A DNA stretch of 64,000 nucleotides from Saururus chinensis (taxonomy: Eukaryota > Streptophyta > Magnoliopsida > Piperales > Saururaceae), in the NCBI GenBank assembly GCA_035235625.1, contig CP141142.1, positions 17,370,995-17,434,994 on the forward strand, written 5' to 3'. Shown piece by piece: positions 9,198 through 19,810 of the stretch; within the stretch, counting starts at the first letter, position 1; each line of letters opens with the position of its first letter. The translations under genes were made by a program, and so were the position numbers. The notes under the pieces are model-generated. The model had not been told where the DNA came from. It did not search any database and saw nothing but the letters and a program-made list of their open reading frames with translations.

Positions 9198-11737
9198 GAT
9201 ATTTACCTAATAATGAAAATTTGTAGCAAAAATTAGGATGGTAATTTTAACAAAATAAACTGAGCTTGGCTCATTTATTATAATTCGCTGAAATGACTGA
9301 CCTTTTCATATCTTCACATGTAATATCCTCACGTGCTTGTAGTGTTTCAAGCGTTTCAGATAGTCCAGGATTTGACACAAATTCCTCTATCATTCTAGCT
9401 CTGAACTGCCTTACTTCTTCCTTGTACATTTTATGCATAAATCTTTCATGATTGTTGACAATTTCATCCATATAATAACAAATACAAATCCCGCAATCTA
9501 ACCTGCAATTAATAATTTAACAGTATGATCATGCTATTTTATGCATTTAAGAAATGATAAGTGAGAAGTTATTTTTAACTTACGAATTTGGGTATTGTTG
9601 TGGGATATTTTCCACTTCTGTAAAAGATGATTGCAGCTCTTGGGATGAAAATCGTCCTTTTAATGCTTCAAGCTCATATGATTTGATGTGTTCCATCTGT
9701 ACAAACATAATCATTTGTAATATAAGTAGATAAACAATGCTAGGTTTGTCAAACTTTAATATAAATAATACTTACAAAAGTAGACATATCTGCTTTAAAA
9801 GGATCATACATTCCATGTTTTATCCTCATGGAGTTGTAATGTTTCCATTGGCCTTCATGGGTATCATAAACAAGCAAATGCCAATGACCCATGCATGAAC
9901 CATCCTTTTGTTGTATATTTGAATGTATAGGAAACATATGATATTGTGCAAGTTGGTTGACTTTATAATGCTTGAACAAAAACATCTATTGCAATTCTTT
10001 TTATTTATTTACAATAAAATCCTGTATCAATTGGAAGAAATAGTAGCTAGTAAGTTAAAGATTTTTAAAAAAATAATTATAAAATTATTATCAACTTCTG
10101 ACATGAATTTGTAGCAGTGCAGGTTCATGCTGCTTAAGAGTATAATGAATATTTATTAACTTACAGAAACAATTTTAAACAGCATGATCATTCAAATCAA
10201 TAACACCTTCCAAAAAATAAATAAATAAAATTAAATAAATAAATACTCACAAAACATAATGAGCTGTAGAAGACATATTCGTTAGTCAATTCTTCTTTTT
10301 CCTTTTTTCTCCTTAATATTTCAGAAAAAGAATCAATGACCTGTCATTTATTTTTTAAAATTTTAATTAGTCATAACTTTTACTATAAATATAAATAAAA
10401 GAAATCAATTTTCAACTTATGTTACTACCAATTTCTTGTTCATCTGCAAGTTCATCAATGTCACCTAAAGTGACATTTACTCCTTTGTCACAACTCCAAA
10501 TGATTGATCTACAATTCATTGAAAAAAATTAGTAACACAATTAAATTCATAATCATCGAAAAAGAATACGGTGGATGAATTAACATATATTGATTTACTC
10601 ACGTTGTGTCTCCAATTTTATTCATTTCATCAATTTTCAATTTTTCTTCCATTTTTACATACTTCCAGACCTTTCCTTTAGATCCCTTCTTATTTTGCCC
10701 TACCGGTTGATCTTCCTCCATCTTTCTCCTTTTAGCTATCTTTGGGTAAACATGGACTGTGTCTTTTTTTGATTCTTTGTTTGACCTCCCTATCCTATTC
10801 TTTACCCTATCAACCATTGAGTTAGGTGTCGCATGTGTTTCAGCTGGTTGAGCTCTAGAAGTTGGCCTTTTTTGTGGGGTTGGCCTCTTGCTTCCTGGCT
10901 GCTGCTCCTCAAAAATATTTGTGAAGGCAATGGCATCTATAGAAGCTTGTAGTATATGTATCTTTTCTTCATACTTCTTATTTTCTTCTGTCTTCATTGC
11001 CAATTGCCTCTGAACCAATTTTTTTTCTTCTTTTTCCATCACCATTTGATTGAATACATCTTGAAATTGTCTTTGATATGTTGTTTCTCTTTCTTCCATT
11101 TTCTTCATCTTCATTCTCAAAGATATACTTCAATTTCAAGTTTTTCTTTTGCTTCTTCTACCAATTGTTTCTTAGCAGCTAGTTTGTCCATCTCAGAAGC
11201 CAATTTTTCTTTGTCATTGAACAACTTTTCATTGTCCTCCTCTAGAAAAGCAATTTCAGCCATGTTGCAATAGTGCTCATTGCTTTTCAAATCATATTCC
11301 ATTTTTTTCAATCTTTCTTTTAATCTTTCAATTTCGACTTCATCATCTTTTCTTGCTTCTTCACTTTTCTTCTTCTCAGAAGCAAGTTGTTCCTTTTCTT
11401 CCTCCAGAATTAATATTTCTACTCTACTACTTTCCAATTCTTCCTAAAGTTTCTTTTTCTCTTCATTCAATATATTTATCTCAATCATATTTTCATAATC
11501 AATAGGAGCAGTATCTGCAAAAAGAATAAACAAACTTTAGAAGAAATATAAGACATATAATACAATGTATTTCTGTAAATAAGATATAACTAGATGGTCC
11601 ATTTATATGCTTATAACACAGAAAATAAACAAACTAAATACATCATTTAAAACAGCGTGTAAAAATTATAAGATTGAAATTAGAGACAACACAATAATGC
11701 TGCCTATAATTTAAAATAGTGTAAAAATTATATGATC

Positions 11738-11806
11738 ATGGCAGCATGATCATGCTACCTGTTGAAATCCACTAGTAAATTCATTGCAACATGATCATGC
11801 TGCCCT
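11738..11806. repeat. Two isolated copies of the element A palindrome
   Basis: GGCAGCATGATCATGCTACC (about 11740-11759) and GCAACATGATCATGCTGCCC (about 11786-11805) lie in an intron-like gap of the ULP-like gene. Weaker relatives occur near 9523, 10118 and 10177. They are scattered, not tandem, here. Confidence 0.75.
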
Positions 11807-12639
11807 TTTTTCAAATACAATTAATTATCATCTCAACTTGCTAACAATTGTCCCCTTATAGAATAATGTAAAAAACACAAAGAACAATTAACACAATAGC
11901 TTTAATCTAGTTCCTGTAAACACTAATAGTACAATACAAAAAGAAAAAAAAGAAAAACACTATAAAAATACGATTGCTATGCGTGTCTGTGTGGGAATTT
12001 AACCACACCCAAACATGAAACAGGAATCACTTAAGACACTAATGACTCAAAGTCAAACCAGCAAGCTCAAATAATCCAAACCTAATACCCAAACGTAAAA
12101 CAGCTCTAATATAGCCAAACATCAACATAGAACTAAAATCCCTCATATGAAAGCTAAAATTAGTAGCTCAGTACAAGCTCCCAACTGACAACCATCTTGA
12201 ATGCCAAAAGAAATAAAAAATATTGAACAAGAAATTGGAGCTTTCCCAATAATTTCACACTGAAAAACAAGCACTCAATACATGAGAAAATTAAATAAAT
12301 AAAAAAAGAAACATTACCTGTATTTTGAAGCCATCCAATTTGGAGAACTTCATCTTTTATTGAAGCTTCATCTTCACTATCTTCTATATTTACAAAAGAA
12401 ATTTCTTCATCTTGATCTACTTCTTCTGAATATTCTTCTTCACTGCCTTCTTCTCTTCTTAGAGAATCAAAAGAAGAATCATCTTCTTATATTCCTATAA
12501 CTGAAGAATCATCTGGCTCTCCTTCTTCTTCCTCTTCTTCAATTCCAATAGAATAGGAAGATGAATCTGCTGGTAGTCTTTCTTCTTCCTCTTGTTCAAT
12601 TTCCACAGAATCAGAAGATGAATACTCTGGCTGACTTTC

Positions 12640-12715
12640 TTCTTCATCATCTTCTTCATGTTCTTCATCTTCTTCTTCTTCATCATCATCATCATCATCA
12701 TCATCTTCCTCGTAT
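12640..12715. repeat. Trinucleotide microsatellite (CTT/CAT) in the acidic coding region
   Basis: A run of TCTTC and ATC triplets encodes the Asp/Glu run on the minus strand of the ULP-like gene. Repeat expansion in the acidic linker is likely. Confidence 0.8.
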
Positions 12716-13857
12716 TGAGAAAAAAATTGAATTTCAAGGTCGGTTCTTTGTAACCGACCATTCAACACCTACATTTAAAAATAACATGTTATATCTTTAA
12801 TCCATAAATATTATAATCTAAAAAAAATTTATTCAATATCATGTCAATTTTTTTTTTATACCTCATGATCTTCTATGCTTTGAAGATCAATTCTTCCAAG
12901 TTTTCTGTTCATACTAGAAAGCCTCCAGTTAACTATTCGAGGTACATAATCATCTTCTTGTACCTCATCATCTGGGACTGGTTTATCCTTTTCTTGAATG
13001 AGCATTGTATGCTCACAAAACCAGTACTGCAAAAATATGTTAACATTGTTAGTTTCTCATACAAATAATAATGCATAAATAAATGTTTCAAATAATCAAT
13101 TTTTCTTACCATTGAAGCTATCTAACATCCTCCAATGTTTTTCTTGGCTTCAAAATTTGTTGCAATGGAAGAAATCAATTTGTTGGCAATAATTGTTGGT
13201 CATTTGTAATTAGCCATGTCTTCTACATCTTCAATGGCTCTTATATATGACCAATTAACTTGAGTTCCTCTTGTAGGAAAAAAAAATTGTAACTAATATG
13301 TACAAACATAGAAGCTGAATTGAATCCTCCTTTTCTTGTTGACTTAATCCAAATAGATTTTCTCGAAGAACATCACCTACTATTTTTACTGTGAGAGAAT
13401 CATTTCCATATATGTCTTCTGGGAAAACCCTATGTACAAATGGTGTGTGTGGTTTTCCTTTACTATCTATATGGAAAAGCTTTCCCCTTCCCATTGGAAT
13501 TCCAAATATAATAGACACGTCATGTTCTGTGAATTCAACCAATCTTCTTCCAATTTTAAATTTTATTGATGTAAGCTGAAATGTGTCTATTATTTTCTCC
13601 AATATCTGATCAGACTTTTTACAATCACCACTTGTAATTTTTCCATGTAAGAAAGCTCTAATGATTCCCCAGAAAGGAGTTCTTCGTAATAAATCTATAC
13701 GGTCATTATCAAAGCAACCACTAGTTTCTTCTAAAACTGTGCATAGTGCTTGTAGGTTACTTTTAAACTGCACCATGTCTGTAATAAAAGACACAATTTA
13801 ATATAAATATATAAGTAAAATAGTAGAAAAAAATAAACAGTACAAAAGAAAATGGAG

Positions 13858-14246
13858 AGCAGCATGATCATGCTGCCCCTTTGAAGTGTATTGGAAATTT
13901 CAAGGCAGCATGTTCATTTTCGAAATCAAATGGAAAATTGAGAGCAACATGATCATGTTGCCCCTTTGAAGTGTATTAGAAATTTCAGGGCAGCATGAAC
14001 ATGCTGCCCATTTTTGAAATCAAATGGAAAATGGAGAGCAGCATGATCATGCTGCCCCTTTGAAGTGTATTAGAAATTTCAGGGCAGCATGAACATGCTG
14101 CCCATTTTCAAAATCAAATGGAAAATTGAGAGCAGCATGATCATGCTGCCCCTTTGAAGTGTATTAGAAATTTCAGGGCAACATGAACATGCTGCCCATT
14201 TTTTAAAATCAAATGGAAAATTGAGAGTAGCATGATCATGTTGCCC
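13858..14246. repeat. Array of ~94 bp units with GCAGCATGATCATGCTGC palindromes
   Basis: Palindromes start near 13858, 13942, 14037, 14131 and 14226. Each full unit has two: AGCAGCATGATCATGCTGCC and, about 48 bp on, GGCAGCATGAACATGCTGCC. They are joined by CCTTTGAAGTGTATTAGAAA and by an AAATCAAATGGAAAA stretch. The array sits just upstream of the ULP-like start codon on the minus strand, in what would be its leader. The complete palindrome is 20 bp and self-complementary, so it could form a hairpin or bind a dimeric protein. Confidence 0.88.
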
Positions 14247-14759
14247 ATTTGAAGTATATCAGAAATTTAAGGTAAAAAAAACTAATATGAAACCCAAATT
14301 TTAGATAAAAACTAGACCTCACAAAATTTTTTTTACAGACCAGCTAAAAATGTCGACTAGCTGCATATTCAAATCATGCATTTTCTTATCACTATGAAAG
14401 AGTAAACACTCACAATAAGCACTGTGTTGCATGCAGAACAAGGTCGAGTGATTAAAAAATATTAGAACTTAAGCAACAATCACTCTCTACCAAAAAATAG
14501 TGCAAATAAAACATGTCAATCACAGTAGGCAGAAAATAAGTAAAGTGAAGCATGGAAAAAAAATGTGAAACGAGTCGAGATTGTCGAAAACCAGAAAGCC
14601 CTAAGCGGACATGATAGAAAAATTTTAAGAGTATTCTCAATAAAGTTAGACCAAAAAGCTGTGAACAGAAAAAAATAGTAAATTTTAAAAATCGATTAAA
14701 AGTAAACATTAACCTAAAATAGAAGAAAAGTGAAAAAAATGTGTAACATACTTGAAATA

Positions 14760-15015
14760 ACAGTTTGAAGATGAAATTTGCCGGAGGATAGAAGAGAGAG
14801 TTGCCGAAAGACTAAACACAGAGACACCTTAGGATTGAAGAGAGAGTCGTCAGAGGATTGCCGATAGACGGATGAGCAAATCACCGAAGAATGGAAGAAA
14901 TTGCCGGAAGACGGAGGACTAAATCGCCGGAGGATATTGAAGACAATCGCTGGAGAGCGGAGGAGGAAATCATCGGAAGAGGGAGGAGAAAATCGCCCAT
15001 AGTAGGAGAAAATTT
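14760..15015. repeat. Purine-rich degenerate repeat (GCCGGAGGA / GAAGA) at the element A right end
   Basis: Short units such as ATTGCCGGAAGACGGAGGA and AATCGCCGGAGGATATTGA recur irregularly. On the minus strand this is a pyrimidine-rich leader ahead of the ULP-like gene. The open frame through it (14891-15073, +) is a by-product of the repeat. Confidence 0.55.
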
Positions 15016-15212
15016 CGGGATGTCTGATTTAAAATCGACCGACGAGTACAGTAAAGACGATTTAAAAAGGTGAGTATTTTTATCTATTTACACAACCACC
15101 ACCATTAATAACGTTTTATGTTAAATAGATTTATTAATAGAATTTTTTATAATTAATAAATTTTCATTATTGCTATGTGTTAATACCCTTTAAAAATATT
15201 GGGTTTCCCCAT

Positions 15213-15243
15213 GGTCCCTTACTAGGTCGACAACTAGGGGACC
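15213..15243. repeat. Imperfect palindrome centred on GTCGAC
   Basis: GGTCCCTTACTAGGTCGAC and the following AACTAGGGGACC form an imperfect inverted repeat. It lies between element A and the LTO1 promoter and could mark the element boundary or be a small MITE remnant. No target-site duplication was identified. Confidence 0.4.
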
Positions 15244-15475
15244 ATATTGATTTTGGCCATAGCCTAAGCATAGTTTTAAAAATCAGAATCATTTAAGACC
15301 TTGCATCTTGCCCAGTCTAATCTTAAAACAAAACAATTTCTATTTTGTTTGATACGGGTTGATTATGTCCGTGGCCGTGTCTGTGACGATGGGTACTCGG
15401 TCACGGTCATAACACTAAATGGTCATATTAATGGGTCATGTTTGACCGTGACCAAATGACCAACTTCGACCCCGA

Positions 15476-15481
15476 TGGGCC
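15476..15481 (+). promoter_or_regulatory. Site II-type element TGGGCC upstream of LTO1
   Basis: TGGGCC lies roughly 100 bp upstream of the probable LTO1 leader exon. TGGGCY motifs are common in plant promoters of growth- and translation-linked genes, which fits an ABCE1-maturation factor. Assigned by motif and position only. Confidence 0.35.
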
Positions 15482-15559
15482 ATACCCTTCTTCTGTCTCT
15501 TTCCTTTCAAACTCATTTCGGTTTACGTGTTAAAAGATAAAGGGACGTATACACGGCCA

Positions 15560-17192
15560 GATTGTAGAACGTGGTAGAACGGATCACTGGATACTTTCTC
15601 CTTTCAAACCCCTTTGTACCAGCGTCGGTGACGGCGAGATACTGGCGAGGTCCCTCTGCTTCTCTGATTCCAGTCCCGGTTTCTGTTCCTTCAACAGGTT
15701 AAATCTTTGTTCCTGTTACTTCTTACACGATTTTAGGATCCACTTTTGCATCGTCTAAGCAAAATGGGCATTGGAAAGAAAGGGAATTTGGAAGGAGACT
15801 TAGGAGGCTGACCTTGTTTCTTGATGTTTCTGTTCTGCTTATTATCTCTTGAAGGAGTTTAAACTTGTGTTTCCATTTTTTTTCGTAACGACTTTAAATT
15901 ATTGATGCAGTAAATATGTTTTGAGTGGAAGAGAATATTATAAATAGCTCTTTCTTTGGAAGTAAGGGTTGCAGATGGGCGTCTAGTCGTAATTAAGTTT
16001 TCTGAAGGGTCGTAGCTTTTGGTGCTAGGTGGCAATGAACCGTCAATTGGAATTCTGAGTAATGATTAACAGATCAATATGGCCTTTATCCAGTTGATCA
16101 CTAGATTGAAATTAAAGAGATTTTGGCTATTTTACGTTTGTTCGTCCAACTAAAATTTCTTTTAGTGCTGAATTTGTCTACGAGAGGATACAGAGATACA
16201 AAATTTGGTATATGATCTAGTATCTGTACATGTGAAATAACCATTCTTCCCCAATAGCTTAAGCTGTTTGGTAATAGGTTATTATTATAATTGTTTCATA
16301 ACTCAACTTAGAATCCCCCCTGCATGTGCAAACATCCATCAAGGCTTAACTCCTGTATATAATAAGATGCGTGACGAGGATAATAAACTAAGACCTTGGG
16401 AAAATATGCCCTGGAATACAGAGTGGGAGAATACTGCTCTCCACAGGATTCAAACTGAGGTCCTTATCTCCAATACCTTGGTAATGGGTTATTATAATAT
16501 TTATTTTTAACTCAACTCAATAGTAGACAATTGATGTTTTTTCATTCATAGATTTCCCAACGTGTTCTTTTGATTTCTTTGTTCAAAGATTTTTGTCTGT
16601 GTATTTTTTTTTAATTTTGGGGATAATCTCAAATAGTAGTTGTTGGAAGAACTTTATATTTAATGGTTGGGTTTGAAGTTATAAATATACTGGTTGCTGT
16701 AAATTATTTAGTTTGATAATATAGCCATGGTTATTAACTTCAAATGTGGAAAAAGTGTAGAGGAAGTCGTAGCACCTGGCCCAGGGCAAAGGCCCTAGAC
16801 ATGACTTTTGTTTCTCAGAGTCATCATATTTTCTTATGTCCTAAATTCTTTTTTTTTTTTTTGCATTCTAAGCCATTCCTCAACTAGTGAAGGGATAATA
16901 CATAAACTTTACTCTTTGCAGTTAGAAAACTTCAAGCATGGTGCATACTACTAAAGGATGTAAACTGAAAAATTGGGCAAATGCCCTTGATTTAGACTAT
17001 GAGACAAACTCTTATTTCATTCCTCTGTTTGCAGGCCACAGGATTCCAGCCTAGAGAGAATTTACTTTCATTGTGTAATTCTGAAAGTATTTCTGATCTC
17101 TGTATAGCCAAGTTCAGAGTTACTTTCATTGTGTTGATTTTGTTCAGAGCTCCTGTTATTACTTAGAAAAGTTCTTGTCTTCTTTATTTCAG
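15560..17192 (+). other. LTO1 5' leader exon and 1.5 kb leader intron
   Basis: A leader exon (about 15560-15697) ends CAACAG before GTTAAA, and a pyrimidine-rich acceptor TTTATTTCAG ends at 17192, giving a 1495 bp intron in the 5' UTR. Within it, 16269-16313 and 16479-16525 are imperfect direct repeats (TTGGTAAT[A/G]GGTTATTAT, then AACTCAACT) flanking a stretch with a B-box-like GATTCAAACT, perhaps an old small insertion. The transcription start is a guess; transcript data would decide it. Confidence 0.55.
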
Positions 17193-17218
17193 CATCTTAT
17201 TGGATAGTCACTAAGGAC

Positions 17219-17647
17219 ATGCAATCATCTAATTTTGAAGATGCATTTGATTCTTCCCTGAACTTGGAAGTCATCCATATTAATGAAGGTTATAAAGATG
17301 GATATGCTGATGGGTTGGTCCTTGGAAAGAAAGAAGGAAGAGAAGTTGGCCTGAAGCATGGCTTTGAAGTTGGAGAAGAACTGGGTTTTTATCGTGGTTG
17401 TGTTGATGTATGGAACTCAGTCATTCAAATAGCTGCAGGTGCTTTCTCAGCAAGAGTACAAAAGAATATTAAACAGATGGAGGAGATGATTGTAAAGTAT
17501 CCTATATTGGATCCAGAAAATGAGAGTGTACAAGAGATTATGGATGCTTTGCGGTTGAAATTTCGAGCTGTTACAGCAACTCTAGGGGTAAGGTTAGAAT
17601 ATGAAGGTTATTTAAAATCATCTGCTGTTAAGGATACTGGGTTTTGA
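17219..17647 (+). CDS. LTO1: LTO1/ORAOV1 homologue, Fe-S insertion adaptor for ABCE1
   Basis: Intact 142-residue protein with a Yae1/Lto1-type N-terminal domain. Ten glycines sit exactly every fourth residue (G24, 28, 32, 36, 40, 44, 48, 52, 56, 60), the family's deca-GX3 helix motif, preceded by FDSSLNLE and ending GFYRGC. In yeast and humans Lto1 pairs with Yae1 and bridges the cytosolic Fe-S assembly (CIA) machinery to the ribosome-recycling ATPase ABCE1/Rli1, acting in the cytosol. Yeast Lto1 ends in Trp, used to bind the CIA complex; this protein ends TGF, so an aromatic residue closes it but not the canonical one. The whole CDS is in one exon after a leader intron. The start fits family N-termini; the frame stays open to the exon edge, so a slightly earlier start cannot be excluded. 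It is one of only two intact genes here. Confidence 0.9.
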   Translation: MQSSNFEDAFDSSLNLEVIHINEGYKDGYADGLVLGKKEGREVGLKHGFEVGEELGFYRGCVDVWNSVIQIAAGAFSARVQKNIKQMEEMIVKYPILDPENESVQEIMDALRLKFRAVTATLGVRLEYEGYLKSSAVKDTGF

Positions 17648-18250
17648 AGGTGATCATAGGTTGTGTGCATCATGGACTTGAATGATACTAGAAAGGTGCG
17701 CCATTGTATTGAGACTATATTTGATTTGAATTAAGTGAGAATAGTGAAGAACATAAAGTGAAGAAAATTTACAGGTGTATACCAGTTCCTGACGTGAATA
17801 GGATGAGACTCATACGACTTGGAAATTTTGAAAAATGAATCTCTGCATTACGGGTATGATTACATTATCCTTTGGTCAATTCTAACTTGTTTTGTCTTTG
17901 GCTTCTGGCTGATACATGTTCTGGCGAATGATGTCTGTCGTGCACAATTGGAGTGATAGTAGCCTTCATTTGTATTGCCCGGAATTTGTAATGATTGCTA
18001 GTCTAACGGCTTTGTTTTAGTTTTCAGGATTTTAATGTACTACCCAATTAGTAGTCACATGGCTGTATCATGTCATTGAGTTTTAGTGCTTTTTTTTTTC
18101 TGCACTAAATAACGTGCAGCAAGGAAAGACTGCAAATATTTGGATATTTATGTTTTGTATTATCAGCAGATGCTCTTGTTGGTAATTTAAAAGAATGTGT
18201 GAATGAATTGAGCAGTTTTAGTTTGTTTTGTTTGCCATCATTTTGATGAT
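17648..18250 (+). other. LTO1 3' UTR and downstream flank
   Basis: Non-coding sequence after the stop, with TTTGTATT/TTGTAATG-type U-rich stretches around 17970-18060 that resemble plant polyadenylation regions. The exact cleavage site is not clear. Confidence 0.4.
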
Positions 18251-18830
18251 TGTAGTTACACTGAGCTAGCGTCACGCTGACTATGGTCTTAGATTTTTTG
18301 AAATTTCAAATACTAGGGAGAGCACACACCCTTTGCATTTATGCATTACTGAAATAGGATTTGAGGCAACAAATTTTTATAGAATAAATTATACGTATCA
18401 ACCTTCTTGAGGGTGGGAAATTTGTACTCTTAAGTGCTTATTGGGTCGTGTACTCAAATTTAAACTAACAATTTATTCTAAAATCAACGATTTTAAAAAG
18501 GTACATCTAATCCACCCTACGGGGTATTTTAATTTGGTGGGTTAAAGGGAATCTCAATATGTACTTTACATATTTTCATTTGCCCTGTTAGTATGTGCCC
18601 TTGTCTACGTTGTCATGGACATGCCTGCAAAGCAGCCAATCATGCGACACTTGCAAGTTTAATGCCCAACAAGCAAATATTTGAGTGGGACAATGAGGTT
18701 GCCTTGTACAGATACGTTATACAAATCACTTGCAAGCTTATGTGCGAAGTAGAGGTAGGGTAAATGAGAGTGACATTGCAATGAAACAAATAAGCACATA
18801 GTTTGTATTTAATATTAATGTGTTTTCAAC
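18251..18830. other. Intergenic, no recognisable feature
   Basis: AT-rich flank between LTO1 and the gypsy remnant. No coding or repeat signal was recognised. Confidence 0.4.
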
Positions 18831-18839
18831 GTAATAGGT

Positions 18840-18990
18840 GAACACATAACTCCACTCCCCCCTATAGCATGGGAGATTTATTCCATGTGGTTAGAGTGGC
18901 AACTAAAGTAGTTGTATACGTATAGTTACAACTCAAACATAAAAAAAAAATACAATAAAATATATGTAAAGCAAAATGAGAATTGGTATG
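18840..18990 (-). repeat. LTR remnant of gypsy element I (distal copy)
   Basis: Shares GGGAGATTTATTCCATGTGG, AACTAAAGTAGTTG and AAGCAAAATGAGAATTGGTA with 26310-26470 in the same orientation. The two copies bracket minus-strand RT, RNase H and integrase pieces, so they are the two LTRs of one decayed element. Confidence 0.65.
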
Positions 18991-19254
18991 TGCATGTAAC
19001 ACAATTTGTAACATACTTTCGTACTCAATTTTGTCGACATCCTTATGGAAGTTGCTACATGAGGTAGGTTTTGACTTGATTGACATGTTGTGGAATGGGC
19101 TCCTCTTTGGGCTCCTAATTGTGTGGAAGGCCCTTCCATTTGGTAAGAAATGCAAACTTTTTCCTTTTCACATTTGCCTTCGCACAATTGGCCATGATTG
19201 CCAGGACTTGAACATTAATGGTGATTTTGGGATTTCCACGAGCGAGGTGATTTC

Positions 19255-19810
19255 TTGAGAGGTCTTATGTGTCAGCAAGGTAAGGCTTTAGATAACTTGC
19301 ATGGAAGACATGGTGGAATTGCATTTAGGGATTAAACTTTGTAAGATACTTTCTTGACCCATTGAAGGATTGGGACGGGGCCTTTGTAGCGAACTAGGCC
19401 TCTATGAAGTTAGCATAAGAGTTGGAGTTGGGAAAGATTCTGTTTGATGAGCACAAGGTCCCCCACACTAAAGGTGTTAAGGTTGTTGGCTTGGTCAGCA
19501 CACTTCTTCGCTCGAGTAGCTGCCTTCTTGTTACAGGTGTGAACAATGTCTAAATTGTAATCCTTAGCAAGGCAGAAGGTAGGGGGGATGTTGTCGAGAT
19601 AGCCCAAAGCCATGGTGTGGGGCATTCTAAGTTGGTGGCTAGTTACTAATTCAAAGAGGCTCTAGTTAGTCGTAGACCTCTTCTAAAAATTATAGGAGAA
19701 GTGGGCAATGTTGACGAGATTAACCCAATTCTTATGGTTGACACTAATAAAATGACATAGATAATACTCAAGAAGAGCATTGGCGTGCCCTCTGTCATTA
19801 ATGAATCTAA
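19255..19810 (-). pseudogene. Ty3/gypsy integrase C-terminal fragment (element I)
   Basis: On the minus strand: ANALLEYYLCHFISVNHKNW, VNIAHFSYNF, SLFELVTSHQLRMPHTMALG, then KKAATRAKKCADQANN, FSVGDLVLIK and YKGPVPI...VKKVSYKV. These are the end of the integrase core and the C-terminal GDLVLIK/YKGPF region of chromovirus-type gypsy elements. Many stops and shifts are present. It continues the RT/RNase H piece at 25450-26330 after removal of the foreign DNA between them. Confidence 0.8.

Larger units (their letters stand above)
9271..13794 (-). pseudogene. ULP1/SENP (C48) protease-like gene of element A
   Basis: MULE-carried SUMO-protease-like gene on the minus strand. The N-terminal part (13255-13794) resembles the DUF1985-type domain common in plant ULP-like transposon genes. 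Next come an acidic segment with runs of Asp/Glu (12487-12768), a Lys/Glu coiled coil (10920-11437), and a basic linker (KRRKMEEDQP, about 10700). The C48 domain follows: GHWHLLVYD with the catalytic His (about 9860-9885), HYNSM where family members usually have an Asp, and after two introns LDCGICICYYMDEI with the catalytic Cys (about 9470-9515). The last exon ends at 9271. A stop near 12485 and a frameshift near 11117 break it. It is convergent with the transposase at the left. ULP1-like genes inside MULEs are known (KAONASHI-type in Arabidopsis, also melon and rice). Confidence 0.78.

Noticed and set aside
12495-12800. Met/Lys-rich (-) and His/Leu-rich (+) frames
   Set aside because: They are other-frame readings of the microsatellite in the acidic region of the ULP-like gene.
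13858-14246. CRISPR-like appearance of regularly spaced palindromes
   Set aside because: The genome is plant, the intervening sequences are themselves repeated, not unique spacers, and there are no cas genes.
16268-16510. Possible SINE or small gene inside the LTO1 leader intron
   Set aside because: Only a weak B-box-like word and imperfect flanking direct repeats; no A-box, poly-A tail or clear duplication could be confirmed.
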